Positions 16,888 through 24,575 of a stretch of DNA of 64,000 nt are shown in pieces (the stretch's first letter is position 1; every line of letters starts with the position of its first letter). Location: positions 62,001 to 126,000 of the forward strand of contig CADCFN010000001.1 of NCBI GenBank assembly GCA_902800715.1. The letters are read 5' to 3'. The notes under the pieces were generated by a model. The model searched no databases, had not been told where the DNA came from, and saw only the letters and a program-made list of their open reading frames with translations. A program made the translations under genes and the position numbers. This DNA is from an uncultured Bacteroidales bacterium. GTDB lineage: Bacteria > Bacteroidota > Bacteroidia > Bacteroidales > Muribaculaceae.

Positions 16888-18150
16888 ATGAAGAAATCGG
16901 GAATACTGTTACCAGTGATTGCGCTGATATGCGTCACGATTATCGGCGGGGTAGCCCTTCGCATCCTGGTCTCCGACTGGAATACCGAGAGCAGAACCCG
17001 CATCATCATGCTCATCGCGGTTGTGCTGCTGATGGCTCACGGATGGTACCGCGCCCTGGTGCACATCAGGCCGGGAACATCGGTGGACGAGGTGGATAAA
17101 GTCGAGGACGAGGTGGAACAGGCCCAGTCGGTAAAGGCGGTAATCGGCGCTTTCTTCAACCCGATGAAGATGAGATTCCGCACCTCACTCAGCATCTTCA
17201 TCCTTGTTCTTGCCTACTTGTTTGCCACGCCCTTCATCTTCTGGGCACTGTTAATCCTGCTGATTGCACTCAAGGGCTACTTGCTCTACCAGTTGATCAG
17301 ATACCACAAGGCTATCAAGGAATTAGCGCAACTCTCGGCTGAGCAAACTGCCGATGAGGTCGAATTTGATGAAGAGAAGGTGAGCCACTACATGGAATTG
17401 CTCAAGTCCTTTGCTCGTGACACCATCCATATCTCGTTTGCAAACAACTGTAACGCTCCATTGCCAGCCGGTTGCTCCAAATATGGCGGGCGGCCTGATG
17501 TGCCTGCTGATTTCCAGTGGCCCCACGACAACAACGGCCGCCCCCTATCATTGCTGCTGCAAATCGATTGTGCTGCCCTCGCGCCCCTCGACCACGAGGG
17601 CATATTGCCCGCAAGCGGACACCTGTATTTCTTCTACGAACTCAGCCAGATGGATTGGGACGGCACTGAAAACGATGTCCGAGTCATCTATAACGACCTG
17701 CCTTCATCACAACTGCATCCCCTTGATTTCCCGGAGAATCTTGCCGATGAGTACCAGTTGAAGGAATGGCCCTTGCAATTCACCCATGGCTCAAGCATCC
17801 CGACGATCGAGGAACTGAGTCAATTGACGGATGAACCATTCAACGAGGAGGATGAGGATGAGCGCTATGAGGCATTTGACCGATTGTGGAAAGAATCCTT
17901 GATTGGAATCGGATCCATCGGCAGCATGCTCGGTTTCGCCTCTCTCATTCAAGATCCTATCGTCGATGACCTGTCAAGTGAGGTACTCCTGCTGCAACTC
18001 GATTCCAATGGCGAGTATTGGCGGGAGGACGACGAGACACCGCACGACCTGCTATTTGGCGACGACGGCAGCATCTACTTCTACATCAAGCGTGAAGACC
18101 TGCGGGCAAGACGATTTGACAAAATTAAATTTGCCCTCCAGTGCTATTAA
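16888..18150 (+). CDS. Membrane protein with DUF1963 (YwqG-like) domain
   Basis: The 420-residue protein has hydrophobic segments at about 5-27, 34-50, 96-118 and 120-135. A cytoplasmic DUF1963 domain follows from about residue 190: CSKYGGRPDVPADFQWP, LSLLLQIDCAALAPLD, GHLYFFYELSQMDW, and near the end ETPHDLLFGDDGSIYFYI. The YwqG/DUF1963 family is structurally known but has no assigned reaction. Attachment to membrane helices is less common than the free domain. An 82-base spacer separates it from the peptidase gene. Confidence 0.8.
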   Translation: MKKSGILLPVIALICVTIIGGVALRILVSDWNTESRTRIIMLIAVVLLMAHGWYRALVHIRPGTSVDEVDKVEDEVEQAQSVKAVIGAFFNPMKMRFRTSLSIFILVLAYLFATPFIFWALLILLIALKGYLLYQLIRYHKAIKELAQLSAEQTADEVEFDEEKVSHYMELLKSFARDTIHISFANNCNAPLPAGCSKYGGRPDVPADFQWPHDNNGRPLSLLLQIDCAALAPLDHEGILPASGHLYFFYELSQMDWDGTENDVRVIYNDLPSSQLHPLDFPENLADEYQLKEWPLQFTHGSSIPTIEELSQLTDEPFNEEDEDERYEAFDRLWKESLIGIGSIGSMLGFASLIQDPIVDDLSSEVLLLQLDSNGEYWREDDETPHDLLFGDDGSIYFYIKREDLRARRFDKIKFALQCY

Positions 18151-18206
18151 CCCATTTGACAATCCAATCAACCAATAACCATAAACAATAAATTAACAAT
18201 CAAACA

Positions 18207-20327
18207 ATGAGAAAAGAAAGGATTTTACTCATGAGCAGTGTACTCATCGCAGCGTCGGCTGTGACGGCGCAGGCTCGCATCAACTATCCCGACACCCGTC
18301 GCGTGGACACGGTTGACACTTACTTCGGCACCCAGGTGCCCGACCCTTACCGCTGGCTCGAGGATGACAACAGCCCCGAGACCGAGGCGTGGGTAGCCGC
18401 CCAGAACAAGGTCACCCAGAACTATCTTGCCAAGATCCCCTTCCGCAAGGACGTGAAAAAGCGCATCACCGAACTCGCCAACTACGAGAAGATGGGTGCT
18501 CCTTTCAAGATCAAGGACAAATTCTATTTCTTCAAGAACAACGGTCTGCAGAACCAGAGCGTTCTTTACGAGTATGACAAGAATGGCAACCACAAGATGG
18601 TGCTCGACCCCAACACGCTGAGTGAAGACGGCACCGTGGCACTGCAGCAGCTGAACTTCTCCAACGACGGCCGCTACCTCGCCTATGTCATCACCCGCAG
18701 CGGCAGTGACTGGAACGAAATCTTCGTGAAAGACCTCAAGGAGGACCGAGTGCTCGACGACCACATCGTTTGGGCCAAGTTCACCGATGCCCAATGGCTG
18801 GGTGACGGCTTCTTCTACAGCGGCTATGACGCCCCCGAGGATGCCAAGTCGTCCAAGAACGAGTTCCAAAAGGTGTATTACCACAAGCTGGGCACTCCCC
18901 AAAGCGAGGACTACATCGAGTATCAGGACAAGGGTGAGCCCTTGCATTTCCACCAGGTGAGCGTGAGCGATGATGAGCGTTATGTTATCCTGTGGAAGAG
19001 CGACGCCGAGGGTAACGACATCTATGTCAAGGATCTCAAGGACCGCAACCCGCACTATGTGCAGCTGATTGGCGGCATGAAGTATGAGCGTGGCATCATC
19101 GGCATCGACAACGGCAAAATCTATGTGATGACCAACGAGAATGCCCCCAAGGGCAAGATTGTCACCTACGATGCCGAGACGCTGTCTCCCGCCAGTTGCG
19201 CTGAATTCATTCGTGAACAGGAATCGGTATTGACGGGCGCCACTATGGCCGACCACAAGTTTATCCTCACCTACGACAAGGATGCTTCAAACCATCCCTA
19301 CCTGTATGACAAAAACGGCAAACTCATCCGTGAAATCAAGCTGCCGACCTACGGCTCAGTAGGTTTCTCCTGCAAGAAGGATGCTAAGGAGGTCTTCTAC
19401 AGCTTCGCCAGCTACACCTTCCCCGGTGCCATCTACAAGTATGACCTGGAGACCGGCAACAGCGAACTCTTCTTCCAGCCCAAGGTCAACCTCAAGAGCG
19501 ATGACTATGTCACCGAGCAGGTCTTCTTCCCCAGCAAGGACGGCACGCGCATTCCCATGTTCCTCGTCTATAAGAAGGGCTTGAAGCGCGACGGCCAGCG
19601 TCCCACCTTCCTCTACGGTTACGGTGGCTTCAACGTGGGCCTCAACCCCGCCTTCACCTACACCCGCACCCTGTTTGCCATGCTCGACTGCGGCGGCATC
19701 TGCGCCTATGTCAACCTGCGTGGCGGTAGCGAGTACGGCGAGGAGTGGCACCAGGCTGGTACCAAGATGAACAAGCAGAACGTGTTTGACGACTTCATCG
19801 CCGCTGCCGAGTGGCTCATCGCCAACAACTACACCAACCCCAAGAAGCTTGCATGCAACGGTGCCAGCAATGGCGGTCTGCTCGTCGGCGCTGTCGTTAA
19901 CCAGCGTCCCGACCTGTTTGCCGCTGCAGTGCCCCAGGTGGGTGTGATGGACATGCTGCGCTACCACGAGTTCACCATCGGCTGGAACTGGGCCCCCGAT
20001 TACGGCCGCAGTGACGACAGCCCCGAGATGTTCCGGTACCTGCGCAACTACTCGCCCCTGCACAACATCAAGAACGACGGCACCCCCTACCCCGCCATCA
20101 TGGTGACCACCGGTGACCACGATGACCGCGTGGTGCCCGCCCACAGCTTCAAATATGCTGCCGAGCTGCAGCATTGCAACACCGGCGACCAGCCCAAGCT
20201 CATACGCATCGACAGCAAGGCTGGCCACGGCCACAGCAAGCCCATCAGCAAGATTATCGACGAGTACACCGACATCCAGTCCTTCATCATGTACAACCTG
20301 GGCGTCAAGTACAAATACAAAAAGTAA
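18207..20327 (+). CDS. Prolyl oligopeptidase, S9A
   Basis: This serine peptidase cuts short peptides after proline. An N-terminal signal (LLMSSVLIAASAVTAQA) suggests export to the periplasm. The S9 start DPYRWLED follows, then a seven-bladed propeller (about 75-430) and the alpha/beta-hydrolase domain. The triad is readable: Ser554 in GASNGG, Asp639 or 640 in GDHDDRVV, and His674 in AGHGHSKP. The propeller-hydrolase order and 706-residue length are typical. The leader is A-rich with no Shine-Dalgarno, as usual here. It stands 109 bases before the UvrA-like gene, which has its own promoter. Confidence 0.95.
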   Translation: MRKERILLMSSVLIAASAVTAQARINYPDTRRVDTVDTYFGTQVPDPYRWLEDDNSPETEAWVAAQNKVTQNYLAKIPFRKDVKKRITELANYEKMGAPFKIKDKFYFFKNNGLQNQSVLYEYDKNGNHKMVLDPNTLSEDGTVALQQLNFSNDGRYLAYVITRSGSDWNEIFVKDLKEDRVLDDHIVWAKFTDAQWLGDGFFYSGYDAPEDAKSSKNEFQKVYYHKLGTPQSEDYIEYQDKGEPLHFHQVSVSDDERYVILWKSDAEGNDIYVKDLKDRNPHYVQLIGGMKYERGIIGIDNGKIYVMTNENAPKGKIVTYDAETLSPASCAEFIREQESVLTGATMADHKFILTYDKDASNHPYLYDKNGKLIREIKLPTYGSVGFSCKKDAKEVFYSFASYTFPGAIYKYDLETGNSELFFQPKVNLKSDDYVTEQVFFPSKDGTRIPMFLVYKKGLKRDGQRPTFLYGYGGFNVGLNPAFTYTRTLFAMLDCGGICAYVNLRGGSEYGEEWHQAGTKMNKQNVFDDFIAAAEWLIANNYTNPKKLACNGASNGGLLVGAVVNQRPDLFAAAVPQVGVMDMLRYHEFTIGWNWAPDYGRSDDSPEMFRYLRNYSPLHNIKNDGTPYPAIMVTTGDHDDRVVPAHSFKYAAELQHCNTGDQPKLIRIDSKAGHGHSKPISKIIDEYTDIQSFIMYNLGVKYKYKK

Positions 20328-20342
20328 CCGTCAATTTATTGC

Positions 20343-20408
20343 TCTCCTTTAGAAGCTCTAGAGGCTCTAGATAATCTAGTTGATCTAGATAGTCTGGAGC
20401 CTCTAGGT
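20343..20408 (+). repeat. Nonamer array (TCTAG type) upstream of UvrA-like gene
   Basis: Nine-base units line up as TCTAGAGGC, TCTAGATAA, TCTAGTTGA, TCTAGATAG, TCTGGAGCC and TCTAGG. Each unit carries all or part of the palindrome TCTAGA. The array ends just upstream of the promoter at 20424-20431, so here it may be outside the transcript. Confidence 0.85.
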
Positions 20409-20423
20409 TTTCAAGAAAAGTAG

Positions 20424-20431
20424 TACCTTTG
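20424..20431 (+). promoter_or_regulatory. Promoter (TACCTTTG) of UvrA-like gene, possibly leaderless
   Basis: TACCTTTG ends five bases before the ATG at 20437. Since Bacteroidetes transcription normally starts a few bases after this element, the mRNA may begin at or next to the start codon. Confidence 0.75.
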
Positions 20432-20436
20432 CAGGC

Positions 20437-22698
20437 ATGAAAGGCGATACCATTATCATTAAGGGAGCGAGAGAGAACAACCTCAAAGACATCTCGCTCG
20501 AGATTCCCAAGCATCAGATTACTGTGTTCACAGGCGTGTCGGGCTCTGGCAAGAGTTCGCTTGTGCTCGATACCATCGCGGCAAAGTCGCGTCGGGAACT
20601 GAACGACACGTTCCCGTCGTTTGTGCAGCAGTACTTACCCAAGTACGGCCGTCCCCACGTGGATGCTATCGAGAATCTACCTATCGCCATCGTCATCGAC
20701 CAGAAAAAGCCCGCCCAGAATTCGCGCTCGACCGTGGCGACCTATACCGACATCGCTGCCCTGCTGCGTCTATTGTTCTCGCGCGTGGGCCAGCCCTTTG
20801 TGGGCTATGCCGAGTCGTTCAGCTTCAACCACCCCGAGGGCAGCTGTCCGCGCTGCTCGGGTCTGGGCGAAATCCGCGAGTTGGACATCCACAAACTGGT
20901 CGATTTCGACAAGAGCCTCAACGATGAGGACACGATACACTACATCGCCTTCGGCAAGGGTGGCTGGCGCTGGATACGCTATGCCCACAGCGGCCTTTTC
21001 GACCTGGACAAGAAAATCAAGGACTACAGCCCCGAGGAGCTCGACCTGTTCCTCAACAGCCCGCAAATCAGGCTCAAAAATCCGCCCGCCAATTGGCCCA
21101 AGTCGGCGAAATATGAGGGCATCATCCCGCGCATGTATCGCAGCATCATCAACAGCGAGGAAGGTCTGCTGCACGCCGCAGTGCTCAACCCCATGCTCAA
21201 CATGGGCGTCTGCCCCGACTGCCACGGCACCCGCTTGAGCCCCCGCGTGCTCTCGTGCAAGATTGACGGCATCAATATCGCCGATGCCTGTGCCATGTCC
21301 ATCACCCGCCTCAACGAATGGGTCAAGGCACTCACGGCGCCGCTGGCTGTGGACATCAAGCAGGCCATCAGCGCACGACTCACGGCGCTAGAGGAAATCG
21401 GGCTGGGCTACCTCAGTCTGGAACGTGCCGTGGGCACCCTGTCAGGCGGTGAGGCTCAGCGCTGCAAGATTGCCAAGTACATCAATTCGTCGCTTGCCGA
21501 CGTGCTCTACATCCTGGATGAGCCCAGCACGGGCCTGCACGACCACGACATCGAGAAGATGAAGCACTCGGTGCGCCGACTGCGTGATGCGGGCAATACC
21601 GTACTGCTCGTTGAGCACCATCGCGAAATGATTGGTATTGCCGACCACATTGTGGACCTGGGACCCGGACCGGGCAGCCAGGGCGGCAACATCATCTTTG
21701 AGGGCAACTATCAGGAACTGCTGCACAGCGGCACGAGCACAGGACAGATGCTCAGCCAGCACGGCGACTTCAAGGCCCAGCCGCGAGAGGTAAAGGAGAC
21801 CTTCCCGCTGCGCCACGCCACCTTGCACAACCTCAAGGATATTTCCATCGAACTGCCCATGGGCATCTTCGCCGCTGTGGCAGGTGTGGCGGGCTCGGGC
21901 AAGAGTTCGCTGATGGAGTGTTTCCGTCGCGAACACGGCAATGTGGTGTATGTCAGCCAGAAGAACATCGGCGTGAGTCTGCGCTCCACTCCGGCGACCT
22001 ATATGGACGTCGCCCCCGACATCCGCAAGCGCTTTGCCAAGGCCTATAAAATCAAGGAACAGTACTTCACCTTCAATGGTAAGGGCGGTTGCCCCGTGTG
22101 CGGCGGCAAGGGCGTGGTCATCTCCGAGATGGCGTTCATGGACAACATCGAGACGACCTGCGAGGCTTGTCACGGCCTGCGCTACTCGCGTGAAGCTCTG
22201 GAATATACCATCGACGGCAAGAATATCGCCGAGGTCATGGACCTGTCGGTGCGCCGTGCCAGCGAATTTTTCAAGGGCACTGTCATTGAGGTAAAATTGA
22301 AACCCATGATGGACGTCGGTCTGCACTATCTGCACCTCAACCAGGCGCTAAGCACCCTCTCGGGTGGCGAGTTGCAGCGCCTAAAGATTGCATCCTACCT
22401 CCAGCAATACACCATGCCCCTCGAAGCAGGCGGCACACGTGGCATGTTTGTCATTGACGAGCCCACCGACGGCCTCCACCTCAAGGACGTGCGACACCTC
22501 ATCGACCTGTTCGAGCAGATGGTGGATATGGGCAACACCGTGTATGTCATCGAGCACAATACCGACGTCATCAAGGCTGCCGACCACGTCATCGAACTCG
22601 GTCCCGGTGCCGGCGACCTGGGCGGCACCATCGTCTTCCAAGGCACCCCCCGCGCCATGCTCACCTGCCCCACCAGCATCACCGCCCCCTACCTGTAA
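20437..22698 (+). CDS. Short UvrA-like ABC ATPase (UvrA2 type)
   Basis: This twin ABC ATPase is of the UvrA class. Walker A motifs are GVSGSGKSS (33-41) and GVAGSGKSS (483-491). Signatures are LSGGEAQR (335-342) and LSGGELQR (641-648), and both Walker B regions are present (LDEPSTGLHD, IDEPTDGLH). Zinc-type Cys pairs are seen (CPRCSGLGE, CPDCHGTR, CPVCGGKG with CEACHG). At 753 residues it is about 190 shorter than canonical UvrA. The first Walker A to signature distance is about 300 residues, some 150 less than I expect for full UvrA, which fits loss of the UvrB-binding region. It may act in damage tolerance or drug protection rather than standard excision repair. Confidence 0.9.
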   Translation: MKGDTIIIKGARENNLKDISLEIPKHQITVFTGVSGSGKSSLVLDTIAAKSRRELNDTFPSFVQQYLPKYGRPHVDAIENLPIAIVIDQKKPAQNSRSTVATYTDIAALLRLLFSRVGQPFVGYAESFSFNHPEGSCPRCSGLGEIRELDIHKLVDFDKSLNDEDTIHYIAFGKGGWRWIRYAHSGLFDLDKKIKDYSPEELDLFLNSPQIRLKNPPANWPKSAKYEGIIPRMYRSIINSEEGLLHAAVLNPMLNMGVCPDCHGTRLSPRVLSCKIDGINIADACAMSITRLNEWVKALTAPLAVDIKQAISARLTALEEIGLGYLSLERAVGTLSGGEAQRCKIAKYINSSLADVLYILDEPSTGLHDHDIEKMKHSVRRLRDAGNTVLLVEHHREMIGIADHIVDLGPGPGSQGGNIIFEGNYQELLHSGTSTGQMLSQHGDFKAQPREVKETFPLRHATLHNLKDISIELPMGIFAAVAGVAGSGKSSLMECFRREHGNVVYVSQKNIGVSLRSTPATYMDVAPDIRKRFAKAYKIKEQYFTFNGKGGCPVCGGKGVVISEMAFMDNIETTCEACHGLRYSREALEYTIDGKNIAEVMDLSVRRASEFFKGTVIEVKLKPMMDVGLHYLHLNQALSTLSGGELQRLKIASYLQQYTMPLEAGGTRGMFVIDEPTDGLHLKDVRHLIDLFEQMVDMGNTVYVIEHNTDVIKAADHVIELGPGAGDLGGTIVFQGTPRAMLTCPTSITAPYL

Positions 22699-22711
22699 GA
22701 AATAATAATAG

Positions 22712-22741
22712 TAAGGACATTAAAGTCTTTAAGGACCTTAT
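22712..22741. repeat. Direct repeat left of four-helix-bundle gene
   Basis: The 30-base sequence starting TAAGGACATTAAAGTC matches 23371-23400 at 26 of 30 positions in the same orientation. It is built of 9-base units (TAAGGACAT, TAAAGTCTT, TAAGGACCT) and is nearly palindromic. Confidence 0.8.
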
Positions 22742-22761
22742 GAAGCTTGGCTGCTAAATGA

Positions 22762-23313
22762 TTAATAGCCTCGATTGTTCTTTCTCATGCGGCTCATCTT
22801 CTCGGCGAAGCCACCATTACTGAGGAAATCCTGCTCAAGGCGTTCCAATTGCTTGTACAACAGATAGTCGGCTTGATGAATTAGGATAATAACCATGTTG
22901 GCAATGGTCTCGGGTGGTCGTGTCTCACACAGTTTCATAAAGTACTCGGCATCATTGTGTGTTCTTCCTAATTCTCTCATTGCAGTCCATTCTACCGAGC
23001 CTTCTTCCCACTGCCTGTGTCCACGGGTTCGCAGATAGTCCATATAGTCCTCTAGCAACTCCTGGAGGCTCGCTTTAGCGACATTAATGAGTTTAATCTC
23101 TGTCTTGGCCGACGTTGCTGATGCGGCACATCCCTCGATGATGTTCTGTTTGCCTGACCTTGCCGCTTGGACCATCTGATCGATGGTACGGTCTTTACCG
23201 CTCAGATACTTGTGGCAGAAGTAGTAAGTCATCTCGTAGATGACTTCAGTCTTCTGGTAAGAGAGCAACTTGCGGTAATTGCCACTGTGACGAATCAGTT
23301 TCTCGTCGTCCAT
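22762..23313 (-). CDS. Four-helix-bundle (S23-like) protein
   Basis: The 183-residue all-helical protein has the pattern of the S23/four-helix-bundle family: LLSYQKTEVIYEMTYYF, then DRTIDQMVQAARSGKQNIIE with the family QxxRSG/SG-xNIxEG core, and AKTEIKLINVAKASLQELLE. A C-terminal extension (about 120-183) resembles the longer suffix variant. Relatives occur in 23S rRNA intervening sequences and as accessory proteins of diversity-generating retroelements. No reverse transcriptase or rRNA is present here. It is the only minus-strand gene between uvrA-like and ruvB, and imperfect 30-base direct repeats lie outside both ends. The molecular role is unknown. Confidence 0.8.
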   Translation of the reverse strand: MDDEKLIRHSGNYRKLLSYQKTEVIYEMTYYFCHKYLSGKDRTIDQMVQAARSGKQNIIEGCAASATSAKTEIKLINVAKASLQELLEDYMDYLRTRGHRQWEEGSVEWTAMRELGRTHNDAEYFMKLCETRPPETIANMVIILIHQADYLLYKQLERLEQDFLSNGGFAEKMSRMRKNNRGY

Positions 23314-23350
23314 AACAGTTAAGTATTAGTTTAAATTAATTAATGGAGCT

Positions 23351-23400
23351 GTTAGGGTCCTTAAGGGCCTTAAGGACTTTAAAGTCTTTAGGGACCTTTG
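23351..23400. repeat. Nonamer array right of four-helix-bundle gene
   Basis: Nine-base units TTAGGGTCC, TTAAGGGCC, TTAAGGACT, TTAAAGTCT and TTAGGGACC are in strict register. The part at 23371-23400 is the right-hand direct repeat of the pair flanking the four-helix-bundle gene. Confidence 0.85.
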
Positions 23401-23447
23401 AAACTGCAAATTTAGGGAAAAATGAGGGCTCTACAAAAAGTTTATAG

Positions 23448-23455
23448 TATCTTTG
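23448..23455 (+). promoter_or_regulatory. Promoter (TATCTTTG) of ruvB, possibly leaderless
   Basis: TATCTTTG ends seven bases before the ruvB ATG at 23463. The mRNA leader would be very short or absent. Confidence 0.75.
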
Positions 23456-23462
23456 CAGCAGT

Positions 23463-24479
23463 ATGGAGGAATTTGATATCAGGAGAGAGTCGTTGAAGAC
23501 CGATCAGGATTTTGAGCGGGCCTTGAGGCCTGTGAGGTTTGAGGACTTTGCCGGGCAGGACAAGATTATCGAGAACCTGCGCGTGTTTGTCGCTGCGGCA
23601 AAACTGCGTGGCGAATCGCTGGACCATGTGCTGTTCCACGGTCCCCCGGGCCTGGGCAAAACGACGTTGAGCAACATCATCGCCAACGAACTGGGCGTGG
23701 GCTTCAAGGTCACGTCTGGTCCCGTGCTGGACAAGCCTGGCGACCTGGCGGGTCTGCTAACCTCACTCGATGAGAACGATGTGCTGTTCATCGACGAGAT
23801 TCACCGCCTGAGCCCCATCGTCGAGGAGTACCTCTACAGCGCGATGGAGGACTACCGCATCGACATCATGATTGATAAGGGTCCCGGTGCACGCTCGGTA
23901 CAGCTCACCCTCGCTCCATTCACCCTCATCGGCGCCACTACACGCAGCGGTCTGCTGACCTCGCCGCTCAGGGCGCGTTTCGGCATCAACTGCCACCTGG
24001 AATATTACGACCACAAGGTGCTGGAAGGCATCATCCGCCGCTCTGCACGCCTGCTGTCCGTTCCCATCGATGACAAAGCCGCCATCGAGATAGCCCTGCG
24101 TAGCCGCGGCACGCCCCGTATCGCCAATTCGCTGCTGCGCCGCGTACGCGACTTCGCCCAGGTGAAGGGCAGCGGCCGCATCGACCTGGAGATTGCCCGC
24201 TATGCACTCGAGGCACTGAACATCGACAAATACGGCCTTGACGAAATCGACAACAAGATTCTACTGACCATCATAGACAAGTTCAACGGCGGTCCCGTGG
24301 GCCTGAATACCATTGCCACAGCGATGAACGAGGACGCAGGCACCATCGAGGAGGTCTATGAGCCTTACCTTATCAAAGAAGGCTTCATCAACCGCACCCC
24401 TCGCGGCCGCGAAGCAACCATGCTCGCCTATAAACACCTCAAACGCCAGCACCCCGGCGAAGTGGGAAGCATTTTTTAA
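23463..24479 (+). CDS. ruvB: Holliday junction branch-migration helicase RuvB
   Basis: RuvB is the hexameric AAA+ motor that drives branch migration with RuvA. The start [19 protein letters not shown] is typical. Walker A is GPPGLGKTT at 60-68, Walker B and DEIH at 108-114, sensor and finger region [19 protein letters not shown]. The C-terminal winged-helix domain includes [20 protein letters not shown]. The length of 338 is standard. A single promoter sits at 23448-23455. The flippase gene follows after a heptamer-array spacer of 96 bases. Confidence 0.98.
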   Translation: MEEFDIRRESLKTDQDFERALRPVRFEDFAGQDKIIENLRVFVAAAKLRGESLDHVLFHGPPGLGKTTLSNIIANELGVGFKVTSGPVLDKPGDLAGLLTSLDENDVLFIDEIHRLSPIVEEYLYSAMEDYRIDIMIDKGPGARSVQLTLAPFTLIGATTRSGLLTSPLRARFGINCHLEYYDHKVLEGIIRRSARLLSVPIDDKAAIEIALRSRGTPRIANSLLRRVRDFAQVKGSGRIDLEIARYALEALNIDKYGLDEIDNKILLTIIDKFNGGPVGLNTIATAMNEDAGTIEEVYEPYLIKEGFINRTPRGREATMLAYKHLKRQHPGEVGSIF

Positions 24480-24575
24480 TCAAGTTGTCAGCTTTCAGTT
24501 GTCAGTTTTCAGCGGCATCCGCCAACTGGCATCTGATATCTGACAACTGAAAACTGAAAACTGAAAACTGAAACT
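24480..24575 (+). repeat. Inverted heptamer array, ruvB to flippase spacer
   Basis: The left part has units TTGTCAG, CTTTCAG, TTGTCAG, TTTTCAG. The right part has their complements CTGACAA, CTGAAAA, CTGAAAA, CTGAAAA, CTGAAAC, ending in TATG, the flippase start. The centre includes GGCATCCGCCAACTGGCATC. The two arms can pair in several registers, giving a long hairpin in the mRNA. Confidence 0.85.

Noticed and set aside
22762-23313. Part of a diversity-generating retroelement (as an Avd-like protein)
   Set aside because: No reverse transcriptase, template repeat or variable repeat was seen within the window.
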